Below, in pieces: positions 36,722 to 47,957 of a stretch of DNA of 64,000 bases. Location of the stretch: assembly GCA_000711775.1 (NCBI GenBank), contig ARYC01017391.1, positions 1 through 64,000 of the forward strand, in the 5' to 3' direction. This stretch comes from Oxytricha trifallax. Taxonomy: Eukaryota > Ciliophora > Spirotrichea > Sporadotrichida > Oxytrichidae. Each line of letters begins with the position of its first letter. The stretch's first letter is position 1. The notes under the pieces are model-generated. The model did not search any database and was not told the DNA's origin. It was given only the letters and a program-made list of their open reading frames with translations. Both the position numbers and the translations under genes were made by a program.

Positions 36722-38094
36722 TCATTACAATATAATATGATATGCATTAAATACAAAATCGTTGAAATATATTTTATTTTGAACATCATTGACATTATTC
36801 TTAAATAATAGACATTTTTCATACTCATGAATATCGCTCTTCATCAATTCTATTTTCATTAATTCATTTTCAATGTTATATTATTCAATCAAATAATCAA
36901 TACATATAAATCCCATAAAATTTGTAAAATCTTTCATATAAACTCCATTAATTTAGTGTTTATTGTAATCATAGCGTAAAATATCTACAAATAGTGTAAT
37001 ATTGTTGTCGAAGGCTAAATTACATGCTAATTCTTCTAGATTTTTTAATTTAATTTCTTTGTTAATTTTAACGGTTATATAGATGCTTTTAACATTAATA
37101 TTATTTAATTGTTATAATAATTTTTATACGTTGGAAATTAAAACCCAAAACTTATGAAAAATTAGAATTATTCAATTAGATAATTGAAAGTTTTTTATAA
37201 AGTTGTTATTGCATATTAAAGAATAAGATGCTATTTAGAAGTTATTTGAATTTTCTAACAACTATTTTAAAAGCTTAAATACAAACCATACTTAACAATT
37301 ATAGAAAAATTACTTTAATTAAAAATAAAATCATAAACTCTAATAGTAACCACTAAGGATTTTGGCATTTTAATGCCTCTTTATGAAATTTATATGCACA
37401 TTTTATTCTACATTATACATTAGTTATTTATTAAAGAATTTATTACATCTTCATTATTGAATAAGCTATTTTATAACTTTAGATTTTTTAAGTTTGTAAA
37501 TAAGTTACAAATGAACTCTAACTATTCAGTATTAGAATCCTCTAATATTATTTCTTCTGCATATCTGAAAATACTTATAAATGCAATATCATTTAAGAAA
37601 CAATTATTTATCTCTAACTTCCCTTTAAAATTCAAGCCTTCTTATAATAGAGAGATTCTTTTATCTGAATCGAATCTATAATCTAGATAATTAAGATATA
37701 ATTCTTTACTAAATTCTTGATTTCGACTAAGATAAAACTTATACACTGTATGCAAAGTGCAATTTTAAAATTTTATGTGAGTAATTTTATCAATTCTCGA
37801 ATCTTCATTAAGGGATTTGAATAATAATGAAAATTAATCAAATTAAATTAGTTCCATTATGCCACATATTTTAATTCTGATTGACTTGGAAATGTCAAAC
37901 AAATACTAAATTTTTTAGAATGGTGGGAAATTATTTGGAAATCTTAAATTTGTGTAGTTTTAATCACTTGTATAAGCTTTAATATATTTACAAATCTCCC
38001 TCTCTTCTCTAGATAGAATAGATATATTTGTAACAATCTAGTAGAAACTTAGAAATGAATAAGTTATTATTTTGCAGATTTTAGGTATTAGCAT
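36722..38094 (-). pseudogene. Frameshifted F-box-like/LRR subfamily 1 pseudogene (gene 15)
   Basis: ATG 38092-38094 opens MLIPKICKIITYSFLSFYQI and SREEREICKYIKAYTSD. The first 260 or so codons are whole: FKGKLEINNCFLNDIAF, ISIFRYAEEIILED, NLFTNLKNLKLQ. Beyond about 37300 that frame loses family character. The C-terminal part (NVKSIYITVKINKEIKLKNL, then LMKSDIHEYEKCLLFKNN) runs in a different frame to TGA 36722-36724. The gene is some 200 bp longer than its sisters, so a small insertion as well as an indel is likely near 37150-37400. No internal TGA in the first part. Confidence 0.75.
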
Positions 38095-38281
38095 TTAAAA
38101 TTATTTTAATAAATATAATTATAAAATAGGAAAAATTAGTACTATAATCCTAAACTTTTAAAATATTATAATTTTTTCGAAATTTATGTGAAAAAAAATA
38201 TAATTATACATATTAATTTATAAATTATAGAAATATTTAGAACTGTTTAACAATTAATTGATAAATAATTAAATTAAATAA

Positions 38282-38566
38282 TCAACATGTTTTTTAAGGA
38301 AACCGTTTTTTTAAGGGAACTTATTGGCACTTAAACCTTTCTGGAAAAATAGTTATAAAATATTGATCTTCTTGAACCTAGTCTCCTAGAGTTAACTGAA
38401 TTTCTTGTGTAACTGGATCCTTGTTAACTCCTGACCAGAACTGCTACCTTTCTTAAAGTAATTATCCTTATTGTCCTGTAAAGTACTCTTTAGGATATTA
38501 AGTTTTCGTTAGAAATACATTGAATGTTAATTTTTGTGAAGTATTATGTTATGTATTATTCAATAA
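38282..38566 (-). pseudogene. Orphan coding-like fragment
   Basis: A code-6 frame of about 95 codons ends at TGA 38282-38284. The translation includes YPKEYFTGQQGQLLQERQQF, WSGVNKDPVTQEIQLTLG and DQYFITIFPERFKCQQVPL. Amino-acid use is that of an ordinary conserved protein, and the DNA is less AT-rich than its surroundings. There is no convincing start. I cannot name the family. It may be a piece of a former gene or cargo of a lost element. Confidence 0.5.
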
Positions 38567-39021
38567 ACTTCAATATAATTTATCTTAATAAAAATAACAG
38601 TATATTTTCAATGATAAAACATGCAACAATTCTTATATTTAAAAATATTTTTTTTCCCTAAATAAATGATAAATTTATTATAATTATAATTTTTGAACTT
38701 TATTAATTCGTATTCATTCAAAATTTTTGAAAGTTTGTGGAATAATCAGATAAAGTAAAATAATTGAGTAGTTTATAAGGATCTCAGTGTAAGAACAAAA
38801 TTATTTCGATGTGCCTTTAAATTTTATAAAATGATTCATTGGCACTTAAAAATTATAATAAATAAATAATACTCATTTAGCTACATAATATTTATAACAA
38901 ATTTTGATTTGAGGTTTTTAAATAATAAAAATCATACTTTTTCTTTTAATTTTAAAAAATATTTTATAAAATAATTATATTCAAATTTTAATCATAATTA
39001 ATTAAATAAGTTCCTATAGTA
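38567..39021. other. AT-rich spacer
   Basis: About 450 bp; nothing recognised. Confidence 0.4.
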
Positions 39022-40182
39022 TCAACATGTATAACTAATCTATTTTTAATCTATATTTTTAGTTAGAACAATTAGGTTTGGGTTGATGATTAAGTCACTT
39101 ATTTCATATTTGATTTTCATAGGCTTAGTTTAAATTTAACCAAACAATACCCGAAGTCTCTTTTTGTTTTTCATTGAAATGAATTCTAAAGACTTCTAGA
39201 ACTTACCATCATCAGAATTTTGAAATTATAATTTATTGAGATAGTTCTCGTCAGAGTCTGAAATTTTTTGTGCTTTAAATGAATATTAATCACCCTTTCT
39301 ACAAAATTGTAAATTTTTAAGATCTTACCACTTACTTGGAATAGTTAAAACATTAGTTCTTAAGGTAATATTCTAAATTTGACCAATAGCATTTAAATAC
39401 TTAGTGAGATGATTGTATTTTATTTTTGATATAATATGAATGATAATTTCTATTGACACCTCGGAAATATCATCTCTAATTTACGATAAAGCAAGTTTAA
39501 ACTCAAATAAGTTATAAATATCGAAGATAATTGTATTCAAATATCTTAAGCCTCTCATAAATGAAACCATATAATCTTCAAAATAATCAAAACAGCCATT
39601 GTAATTGCTATATCTATTATCATACCGAAAAATTTAAACATTTGGAAATTTATGTGCTAAACTTCAATTAATTTCATTTTTTAGAGAAGTTGATCTTAAT
39701 TGTTATATATTTTGAAAGAAATTGAATAATTTAGGATCATTTATTTAGCAATCTCCTAATCTAAATCTCCCTGTAAATGAATAGCCATTTATTCAGTTGC
39801 TGTTTTTTGTTAATAATTGTATATAATTTTGACTTGTTTATAATTTACACTTTTTAAAGCTAATTGCTTATATATTTTTAAACTAATTAAAGATTTCAAT
39901 CTAGTTCAAGAAATTAAGCATATTATCGTTTTCTCTTTATAGAGATATTTATTTGAATATTAGTTTCACATTTTTCGAATTTTATAATAACTATTAGATA
40001 GATCTTAAATCTACAAGTTCTTTTATAAAATATAGCTTTAATTAACATTTTTCTGAAGCTATGGTCTATAAATAAGTGCAAATTTTTCTATCTTTCCTGG
40101 ATAGTTACGAGAATTTAGTAACTAATTCTTGGTAGTTAGCATAAGTGTAAATAACACTTTTACAATTATTATTTAATTTCAT
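39022..40182 (-). pseudogene. F-box-like/LRR subfamily 2 gene with two in-frame TGAs (gene 16)
   Basis: 387 codons from ATG 40180-40182 (MKLNNNCKSVIYTYANYQEL) to TGA 39022-39024 in one frame, with TGAs at codons 130 (39793-39795) and 173 (39664-39666). The N-terminal block is SRKDRKICTYLQTIASEK, the subfamily 2 form of the LSKxERxLCK motif. LRR-like segments follow (NVKLIFKQI, GYSFTGRFRLGDCQIND, YLNTIIFDIYN, EVSIEIIIHIISKIKYNHL, NLQFCRKGDQYSF). No frameshifts. A large insert begins six bases upstream of the ATG and would separate the gene from any original promoter. Confidence 0.78.
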
Positions 40183-40234
40183 TCTATTTTATTATTATAT
40201 AATTGAAATAGGAAAAAAATTTCAAAAACACAGA

Positions 40235-41587
40235 ATGTGTAAACTGAGCAAAATAGAGAAAGACCTCATTTATACTCTGATAGAAAACAAATAAATAAAA
40301 ATTCTAACCCAAAAAACCATTGAAATAATAAAGAGTAATGAACAAGAGTGGGGACTTTACACCTTAGAAAGTCTAATTTTCATAACAAAAAGAATTACAA
40401 GAATCGGCTTCTAAGCCATTAATTTTTATCAACTATTAATACAAGAAGCGCAATTCGACAAAGAAAATTGTGATACCCCCACCTAACTTTGGATACTGCA
40501 ACTATACCAACTCTTAAGATTGATAAAAATCAACAAAAGATTCATAGCACCACAATCAAACCTCGATGATAGTCTACAGAGTGCACCACCACCATCATCT
40601 CCACCTCAACCTACAATAAGATAAGAGGGAACACTGAATTTATAGTCTGAGGCTTTAATACCAATAAAATATAAAGAACCATAAATCATCTCAATTAGAG
40701 ACCTATATTAATTTAAAAATGAATCACATATTGACTCAGAAGAGTTAAAAGAAAGCAAATCTTCTGTTTAAGGTTTTGAGAGATTCTTTCGCAAACATAA
40801 AATTGAGAAGAAGGTTATTTATGACTACGATGATGGAGACTCCAACTGGAGTGATGAAGAAAAGGAGCAATACAGCGATGAGTCGTATGAAGACTCATCA
40901 AGTATAGTAACAAGACACAAGAAATACTACAAAGGTAATACTCCAAAAAGCAAAAATAGCATTCAGAGAATGCTAGATGGGGTTTAATAAAATAAATTAA
41001 ATAAGCAATCAATAAAACAATAGTTGGATCCAATTTTAAATCAAAATTAATTAATATAATAAAATCAACTCATTAATTAATACCCCATGAATTAGATATC
41101 AAAAGCAGACCTCAAAACTAGATTCGACACAAGAGAATCTAATGTATCAGTATGGGTCTCTGCCATTAACTCAAATGACTATCTTGAACTCTCACACTTC
41201 GCTACCGCAATGAATTCAATTGGAGCCCTCACAATCGCTTCACTGGGTTCCCTAGCAACTCAATCTGATACCCAAATCAAAGCAGTGATAGGAGGCACAG
41301 ACATCACGGTGGAAATATTCAGACAGATAGCTCTAGTCCTAATGAAGAACATAGGAGCAAACTAAAACAGTTGTGTATTAGTAAACTCTCGTACTGAGCC
41401 ACACAAAAACAAGTTGGAACTTAACATCAAGTGCCTATAAAGCACTCTCACTTTATAAAAAGTGACCTTATATAACTCTTCACCTCAAGAATAAAAAACT
41501 TGGTTGCCAAAAAGATAATAAACTTCTCGATTAAAATCTAAAACTTTGATCATCAATTTAAATTTATAGATAAAGAAGACACAGTGA
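40235..41587 (+). CDS. Unknown protein of the 40-42 kb insert
   Basis: 450 codons open under code 6. The N-terminal part is helical (IEKDLIYTLIENKQ, then EWGLYTLESLIFITKRITRI). It is followed by a proline stretch (SAPPPSSPPQPTIRQ), a strongly acidic stretch about residues 200-230 (YDYDDGDSNWSDEEKEQYSD) and glutamine-rich linkers. From about residue 283 comes a different domain: SKADLKTRFDTRESNVSVW, LSHFATAMNSIGALTIASL, IKAVIGGTDITVEIFRQIAL. A basic Lys/Arg-rich frame (KKRGKKGGRRAKK) overlaps its 3' end in another phase and ends at 41685. The acidic-plus-basic layout suggests nucleic-acid packaging or binding. The family is not recognised. Confidence 0.6.
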
Positions 41588-41708
41588 CAATCATCAAAGG
41601 AAAGAAGAGAGGAAAGAAAGGAGGCAGAAGAGCAAAAAAAGTAAGAAAAAGAAACGGAAACAAAAGAAGAATGAGAAGAAGATGAAAGACTCAGTTTACG
41701 TCAGAGAA

Positions 41709-41781
41709 CAGAACTGTTCTGAAAGGGCTAGTCCCTTATATAGTGAATTATCACTATCATATCCGGAGGGCCTTTGAGCCC
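41709..41781 (+). other. Row of four hairpins at the 3' end of the insert
   Basis: cagaactgttctg (41709-41721), gggctagtccc (41725-41735), atagtgaattatcactat (41740-41757, perfect 7 bp stem) and gggcctttgagccc (41768-41781) follow each other within 73 bases. This is typical of a structured 3' untranslated RNA end recognised by a replicase or reverse transcriptase. Function is inferred. Confidence 0.6.
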
Positions 41782-41792
41782 CCCGATGTGGA

Positions 41793-41795
41793 TTA

Positions 41796-41835
<40 letters not shown>
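41793..41835. repeat. (ATT)n simple repeat
   Basis: About a dozen ATT units directly after the hairpins and running into the right-hand target repeat. It may be the tail of the insert, as in elements with TAA/ATT tails, grown by slippage. Confidence 0.8.
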
Positions 41836-41836
<1 letters not shown>

Positions 41837-41845
41837 ATTGAAATA

Positions 41846-42989
41846 AATTTTTAGGCTACAATATGTATTTAAAATTTAAATATTCAAATAAAAATTTCAA
41901 GTTTAAAATTAAAAAAAAATATATATAAAAGTTTATTATAAAAAATGATGAGAAATTAAGTTTTAATAAGTATTTAATTTAATTTCAAATTTTAATAAAA
42001 TAATTTATAGTAAATTTTAAATTATTTGAAGTTTATATTTAATTAAAATATATTTAATAATATTTAAATTCCTTTAATAGGTTAACTTTTTTTTTATAAA
42101 ACAAGTTAATAATTTGGTCAAAGGATTTTGTTGTCTTAAATTAGCATGTATTATATATTATGTGCTTATCTCAATATTTTCTTAATAATACTAAATTAAA
42201 ATAATTAATTATCTAATCAAACAGACTTAATAGTCAAATTTAATTATTTTTTTATAGTTAAATTAAGAAGTTAAGTTCAACAATAAATATTTCTTAACTC
42301 CTTTATATGAATTTTAATTTGTCTTTTATAAAGATAAAATTATAACTTTAATAATATGAAAGTTATTATAGAATTATTAAAAAGTTTTTTACTTTCAAAT
42401 ATGTGAAATAATAATTCCAATTAATTCAATTTATATTGTATTTTTACTCTAATTAAGAACATATAATGAAAAATATACTAGTTATTCTTATTAAATAAGG
42501 AAAATCGTTCTAATTTACAAATTAGGTGTGATACTTTCAAAAATTATTAAAAAGTCTCTCAATACCTTATTAGGAGAATGAATTAGATATATTATGATAT
42601 TTATAAAAAAATATGTTATAGCATTTCTACAAGAAAATATTGGCTATTTAGAAAATACTACTTCATAAATAAATAATGTTAGAAAATATTTACCAATAAG
42701 TTTTTTGTTCTTAATTGAAAGAGTTCGATGAATAATATAAAAGTAAAGTATAATTTCATCTTTAATGAAGCAATTAAAGGGTAAGTGTCATTAAACATAA
42801 AAATGATTTCTATAATTTAACTATTTAATGATTTGAATTTTAAGAAAAAAATTTAATTTAAATGACTTAGATTTTTAAAAATTTTTAATTTAAATGTAGT
42901 TTTTTAAATTAATATGAAAAATTTAATAATTTATTCAATTTAAATTATTTAATGTGCGAATTTCATAATATATAATAATAGATTTAGTT
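41846..42989. other. AT-rich spacer
   Basis: Long AT-rich stretch to the right of the insert, between the displaced upstream region of gene 16 and the poorly defined 3' end of gene 17. Code-6 frames are open here on the minus strand by chance, but no family motif is seen. Confidence 0.4.
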
Positions 42990-43969
42990 TTAAAATGGCT
43001 AAACAATACTTTGAGTCCTATAATTGATGATTATTTAATTAATAAAAAAATTAGATAGATATATTTATTGGCGAAATCAAGTGTATTCAAATAATTCTTA
43101 GCAGGATTTGGAATTTTTAGTGTTTTAAAAGAATATTCATTATGTTTTAACAAAATTCTAGATACTTTAAATTTATCCACTCATGCAGCTCTCAAATATT
43201 TGGGTAGATGATAGTATTTGATATTTGAAGTAATATGAATGCTAATTTGAAATTTGATTACATCTAAAGTGTCAATATTTTGTGATAAAATGCTAATTTT
43301 AACTCTTATAGGATTTAAATATTTAAAATGACAGTTTTAAATGACCATGGTGGCTTAGTCTTTGAGTAAAACTACTTTCAAATGGATTAATCATTTATCA
43401 TTCATTTTAAATCTTAAATTAGTTTGCTTTGGATATTCCATCTCTAAAAATTGAGAGAGAGTTCAACAATTATTCATGCATCTTAACTCTGCAACATTTT
43501 TAAAGAAATCTTTTATTAGAGGAGTAATTATTTTGCATTTATCAAATACTAAGTATCCTGTAAATTAATATCCATTTAAATAATTAATATTTTATTTTAA
43601 GGACTTGCGTTAATCTTTATTATTTTAAAATTTACAATTTTTAAATTTTATCACTTAAATGCTTCTAAATTAATTAAAGCATTAAATTTAGTCAAAGAAC
43701 TTAAACAATAATACATTTTCTGTATTCCATGTAATAAAATGAAAAACCAATTTTATGTTATTTGAGAATTCAAATAAATGCTTTATTTTATCAAAATTAG
43801 GAAATCCCCCTTTAAAAGATAGTTTTAATCAACTTTTTTCTAATTCAAAGTATTTTAAATTAAAACAAATTTACCTGTCTTTCATTGATAATTTTGATAA
43901 TTGAGTAAGTTTTTCATTATTATTAAAAAATGTATAAACAACAATTCTGCAGTTTGCTAATAATTTCAT
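42990..43969 (-). pseudogene. F-box-like/LRR subfamily 2 pseudogene with several TGAs (gene 17)
   Basis: ATG 43967-43969 opens MKLLANCRIVVYTFFNNNEK, then LSMKDRQICFNLKYFELEKS. At least four in-frame TGAs, but little or no frameshifting: NGYQFTGYLVFDKCKI, FFKNVAELRCM, IRVKISILSQNIDTLD and SIHITSNIKYYHLPKYLRAA can be followed in one frame. The 3' end is not clear because no family ending is visible, so the left coordinate is approximate. It is an older copy than gene 16. Confidence 0.68.
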
Positions 43970-44802
43970 TTAAAATATTATTATAAAATTTAAACTTTGG
44001 ATTCTTAAATAGTACTATTATAATTAAATATTTAAATTTTTAATTTAATTCTTATTAAAGTCTAATTTTTTATTTTTAATATATTGATAACAATCAATTA
44101 TTTCAGTTAAAATAATTTATCTCAAGTAAATATTAGAAAGAAATAAATAGCTTTCTTTAATTTTTTATCTTGCTTTGAATAATATCTTTAATTTTCATAA
44201 TTCTCAAGTAAATAAACTTAATTTTTTTAAATGCTATATACATTTGATATTTCTTAATTTATTTCTATTAAATTAAGTAAGTTAAACACAATTAATATGG
44301 CTAATATTATATATGTTATTGTTATATTTGGTAAAAATTATATATGACTTAAAAAAATATAGAATTAAATGAAATATTTTTTCAGACTTTGTTTTTAATC
44401 ATTCAACATTATAGAATAATTTAAATACAATTTGAATGAAAAATATACAAAATTTATTCAATGTATTATGATCCATGAGCACCTAAAAATATGGTTGAAT
44501 AATGTACTTAAACCAATATTTACATTAATATGATTAGCTATAACAATTTTTTTTTCTTCAAATTCAGTAATATGTCTGATAAATGTCTCATGAACAATAT
44601 TTTAGAGATATGTGCTTTATAAAAATAAAAACGATTAACTTTATTAAAAAAAAGAAATACTCAACAAAATTATAAACAATTTCTTATCTATATTTGTTCA
44701 AATATAAAAAAAATTTCTATTGTTTACTGTATTGTATTTTTATTTAAAAAAATGTATTATTTAAAAATATTATTTCTTAATAAAATTATATCAATCTATT
44801 AT
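43970..44802. other. AT-rich spacer
   Basis: No recognisable feature between gene 17 and gene 18. Confidence 0.45.
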
Positions 44803-45937
44803 TCAATCAATTGTTATATTAAACGAATTGAATGCCAAAATGTTGAAATATAAATAGTGACACCTATTGTTTAGTTTATTACTTATTTTTATGCATTTCT
44901 TATAATGCATCAAGTTGCTCTTTACTACTTCATAAATTATCTCTTAGTTTTTAATGTTAAAAATTTCAACAAGTTTCTCAAGTTTTAGAGTGCTCATAAA
45001 GTTAGTAAAATCACTTAATTTTATGTCAATTTTCTTAGGGTTATAATCATAGTATAATTTTTCTAATTTAAAGCATATCTTTGCATCCGTTTTTATATAA
45101 TTGACAAGTTTCTTAAATTTTTAAATAAGAAATTCTGTTCTTATTACAATACCTATTTCTAAATTTTTCAAATTCGTCACATTAATGTTTTCTAGGCAAA
45201 GTTAAATTTCTGATTGATAAAATGTAATGATTTCTATGCTTTTCAAACTGGAATTTTAATTTTGACACTAAATCATTGAATTTAAAAATTCTTCCATAAA
45301 AGGTTCATTAAATAAAACATGTTTTAATTGTTTAAATATTCCTTTTTCCCACTCTAAATTGCTTGTAGCTGTATCATTAAGTATAAGTTCAAAGGCATTT
45401 CTAAAAATTCTTAAGCTTCTGATATCTTCTATTTAGCAATGATCAAGTACAAGTCTCCCTTTAAAATAGGATCCTTTTGATAATATGTTCTTGTATTTAT
45501 GATCCTAAACTTCGGCTTTATTTATTGAATTTTAGATTTATTAATTGTACTTCTGTACCTAATGATGGTAATAATCATCTTAATATTAACTTATGAGTCT
45601 ACAATAATACAATATAACTTATGATACTTTATCATATCTGTGAAATTTATTGAGGCTTGAAAGTATGTTGTAATAAGATGATATCTAGTTTTTATTTTCA
45701 ATTTTAGCAATTATAATCCTGATATTCTTAGAAATCTCAAAAATGTAATTAATCTATTAAAAGATAGGAATTTCATTGCCAAATCGTAGGTTGGTAAAAT
45801 TTGAATTACTTGTATGGTTTTTTACTTATTTGCATTATTCTCTCAATTCTTTTGATAAGATAGATATTTTTGTAATTAATTCATAGAAGCTCAAATATGA
45901 AAAAGAAATTAATCTGATATTTTTGTGTAAATGCATT
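44803..45937 (-). pseudogene. F-box-like/LRR subfamily 1 gene with one homopolymer frameshift (gene 18)
   Basis: The start MHLHKNIRLIS (ATG 45935-45937) and the rest of the family protein are one base out of phase: a run of six T on the coding strand (45900-45905) is one longer than the frame allows. After that point the frame is open to TGA 44803-44805 with no internal TGA: YLSFYELITKISILSK, GRLVLDHCQIEDIRSL, QLKHVLFNE, SLKSIEII, NLKNLEIGIVIRT, KLEKLYYDYN, VKSNLMHYKKCIKIS. The single lesion in a homopolymer may be a real slip or a sequencing error; if an error, the gene is intact at 378 codons. Confidence 0.8.
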
Positions 45938-46425
45938 AAAAGAATTGTTTTAAATATTAAACATAATTAACTTTGTTGTATAATGAAATTAAATGTGTTA
46001 ATTTAAATATTTTAATTGTTGATATGCAAATTTATTATAATAGTTTATTTTTAATTTATTCTATTTTATTTAAATTAGAAAATACACAATTAAATACTAA
46101 TTAAATCAGCCTCAAAAATTTATTCATTGAAGTTTATAAAGTAAATCTATTTAATTAAATAGTTATACATCTCACAAAAATAAGAAGCAGTGAGAGTTTA
46201 TTATTATGATTAATATTAGTTCTTTATAATAATTTATTTATATTTTTTTTAAATTAAAGCTTTTTAAATGATAGATTATTCATATTTTTAATAAGTTTTT
46301 AATAAATAAAATTAGAAATTATAAATTAATTATATAGTAAAATTTCATCTTTATTATTTTTATTAAATTACTTAAAGTTTATAATTGAATTAAATTTAAT
46401 CATTATTGAATTTATTACATTTCAG
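45938..46425. other. AT-rich spacer
   Basis: About 490 bp; nothing recognised. Confidence 0.45.
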
Positions 46426-47957
46426 TCATACATTTAAAGAATAAAGTTCCAATTCTTTGAAATATAAATAATACGAATTTTTGTTAATTTTATTAAATAT
46501 TTTTATACAATTTCCATAATTGTCTAAGTCGCTCTTTATTATTTCAAAATGTATAATCAAAATTTTACTATTGTATAATTCTAAAATCTTTTAGAGATTA
46601 ACAGAATTCTTATCCAACTCATTTAAATTAAATTTATTTTAGTAATCATTACTTTTGCATTATAATAAATTTATTCGAATGCTTAATTAAATATCTGATT
46701 TTATGTTCACTAAAATGTCTAATATATCTGAAAATGAAAAATAGAAGTTTGATATTAGAATAATTTTTATGTTTTATAGATTTCCTTTATTAATATTGTA
46801 TTAATAAAGTCAAAATTTGGAAAAACATAATTAAATAAAATAAATTTAAATCAAATTAGTGGCATTAAAAGTAGGCTAATTTAAACGATCTTGGTCTTAT
46901 TATATAGAGAATTCAACTTTAACTGGACTTTACTATTGGCGTTACTATTCTATCAGGTCGAAGGAGTGAGATAATTTCTTTATTGTGTGAGGGTAAAATA
47001 TATTTAATTCAAAGACTTTTAATCAAAGTGAAGTTATCTCACCCCTTAAAGCAATGAAATAGTACCGCGAATAATCAATTCCAACTAATCTTGAATTATC
47101 TATTGAATAAGCCCAAGATTTTTTGAAATAGCCAACTTTAACTACCAATAATTATATTCATGCTTATTTATTATTAATTAATTTCTCTATTTCAACTTTA
47201 TTCTTACAATAATAGCAATATATTTTTCAAGATGTTCTGATTTTATAAAGTTGCTAAATTTATTTTGTTTTTTATATTATAATGAAGTTTTAAAATAATC
47301 GGCATCCTTATTTTCACAATATTTATTTTTAAATTTAATTGTGTGTAATTTTTTAAATAAATCGCCAATCCAATTCATTTTACATATTGATGTGTTTTTT
47401 AATATAAGTTCATTGGCATTCTTAAAAATATTAATAAAACATAGATTACTAATTTTACAATCTTTGAAAATAAGTTACCCTTTAAAATTTAGACCATCAG
47501 ATAAAAACTATGAGAATCTCATAGAAAAACTTTTATAAAATTGATAAAGTTATTTTATATTTTGATTTTCATCGAATTCTTATATTTCATTGTCATAGAC
47601 ATGATTTGAATTTATAATAAACTTTGAGTTTAAAAATTTAATGAATTTAATTTTATGAGATTTTGAATTCAAATTAGAGAAAAAACTATATAATTCTTAA
47701 AATTTTGTTTTATCTGCAGTGACTATTATAGTAATTCGTATGTTTTTCGCAATTTCCAAAACATATCAAATTTAATAAGAAAGAGGGAATTTATTGTCAA
47801 ATTTCAAATTTGTATAATTAATCTCATTTGTATGAAATTAAACATTTTTACATATTCTTCTTTCTAAGTGATATAATAGTGATATTTTATTGATTATATC
47901 ATAAAAACTCAGAAAAGAATAACAGATTACTCTATTATTATTGTTTGATAGGCGCAT
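46426..47957 (-). pseudogene. F-box-like/LRR subfamily 1 gene split by a MITE, one TGA (gene 19)
   Basis: ATG 47955-47957 opens MRLSNNNNRVICYSFLSFYD, then HLERRICKNVQFHTNE. One TGA at codon 64 (47766-47768) lies in SYQI-stop-YVLEIAKN, where sisters read KIQYLFD or EIEYIIK. The frame then holds through FKGQLIFKDCKISNL, INIFKNANELILKN and WIGDLFKKLHTIKF to the MITE. Beyond it the C-terminal part (NLQNIKIILISN, then IKSDLDNYGNCIKIFN) runs open to TGA 46426-46428. The join across the MITE is less clean than in genes 4, 24 and 26. Confidence 0.75.
46874..47133. mobile_element. 260 bp MITE inside gene 19
   Basis: Inverted arms of about 85 bp: ggctaatttaaacgatcttg at the left pairs with aagattttttgaaatagcc at the right. 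Inside, aactggactttactattgg (46920-46938) pairs with a diverged partner near 47065-47090. The ctggactttacta core is shared with two other elements in the window. No target duplication can be seen. No coding capacity. Confidence 0.75.

Larger units (their letters stand above)
40189..41845 (+). mobile_element. 1.6 kb retroposon-like insert between 22 bp direct repeats
   Basis: The same 22 bp (ttattattatataattgaaa plus ta) occurs at 40189-40210 and 41824-41845 and reads as a target duplication. Between them lies DNA of quite different base and codon use: a long frame opening 25 bases from the left edge, a row of small hairpins, then an ATT-repeat tail. Reading frame at the left edge, structured 3' end, simple-repeat tail and long duplication fit target-primed retroposition as in LINE-type elements. 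No reverse transcriptase is encoded. It could be an ORF1-only derivative, a retroposed message or an unknown element; it looks nearly whole. Confidence 0.62.

Noticed and set aside
40235-41587. Calling the insert a LINE on the basis of the tail and duplication
   Set aside because: No reverse transcriptase or endonuclease motif is present, so only the mode of insertion, and not the family, can be argued.
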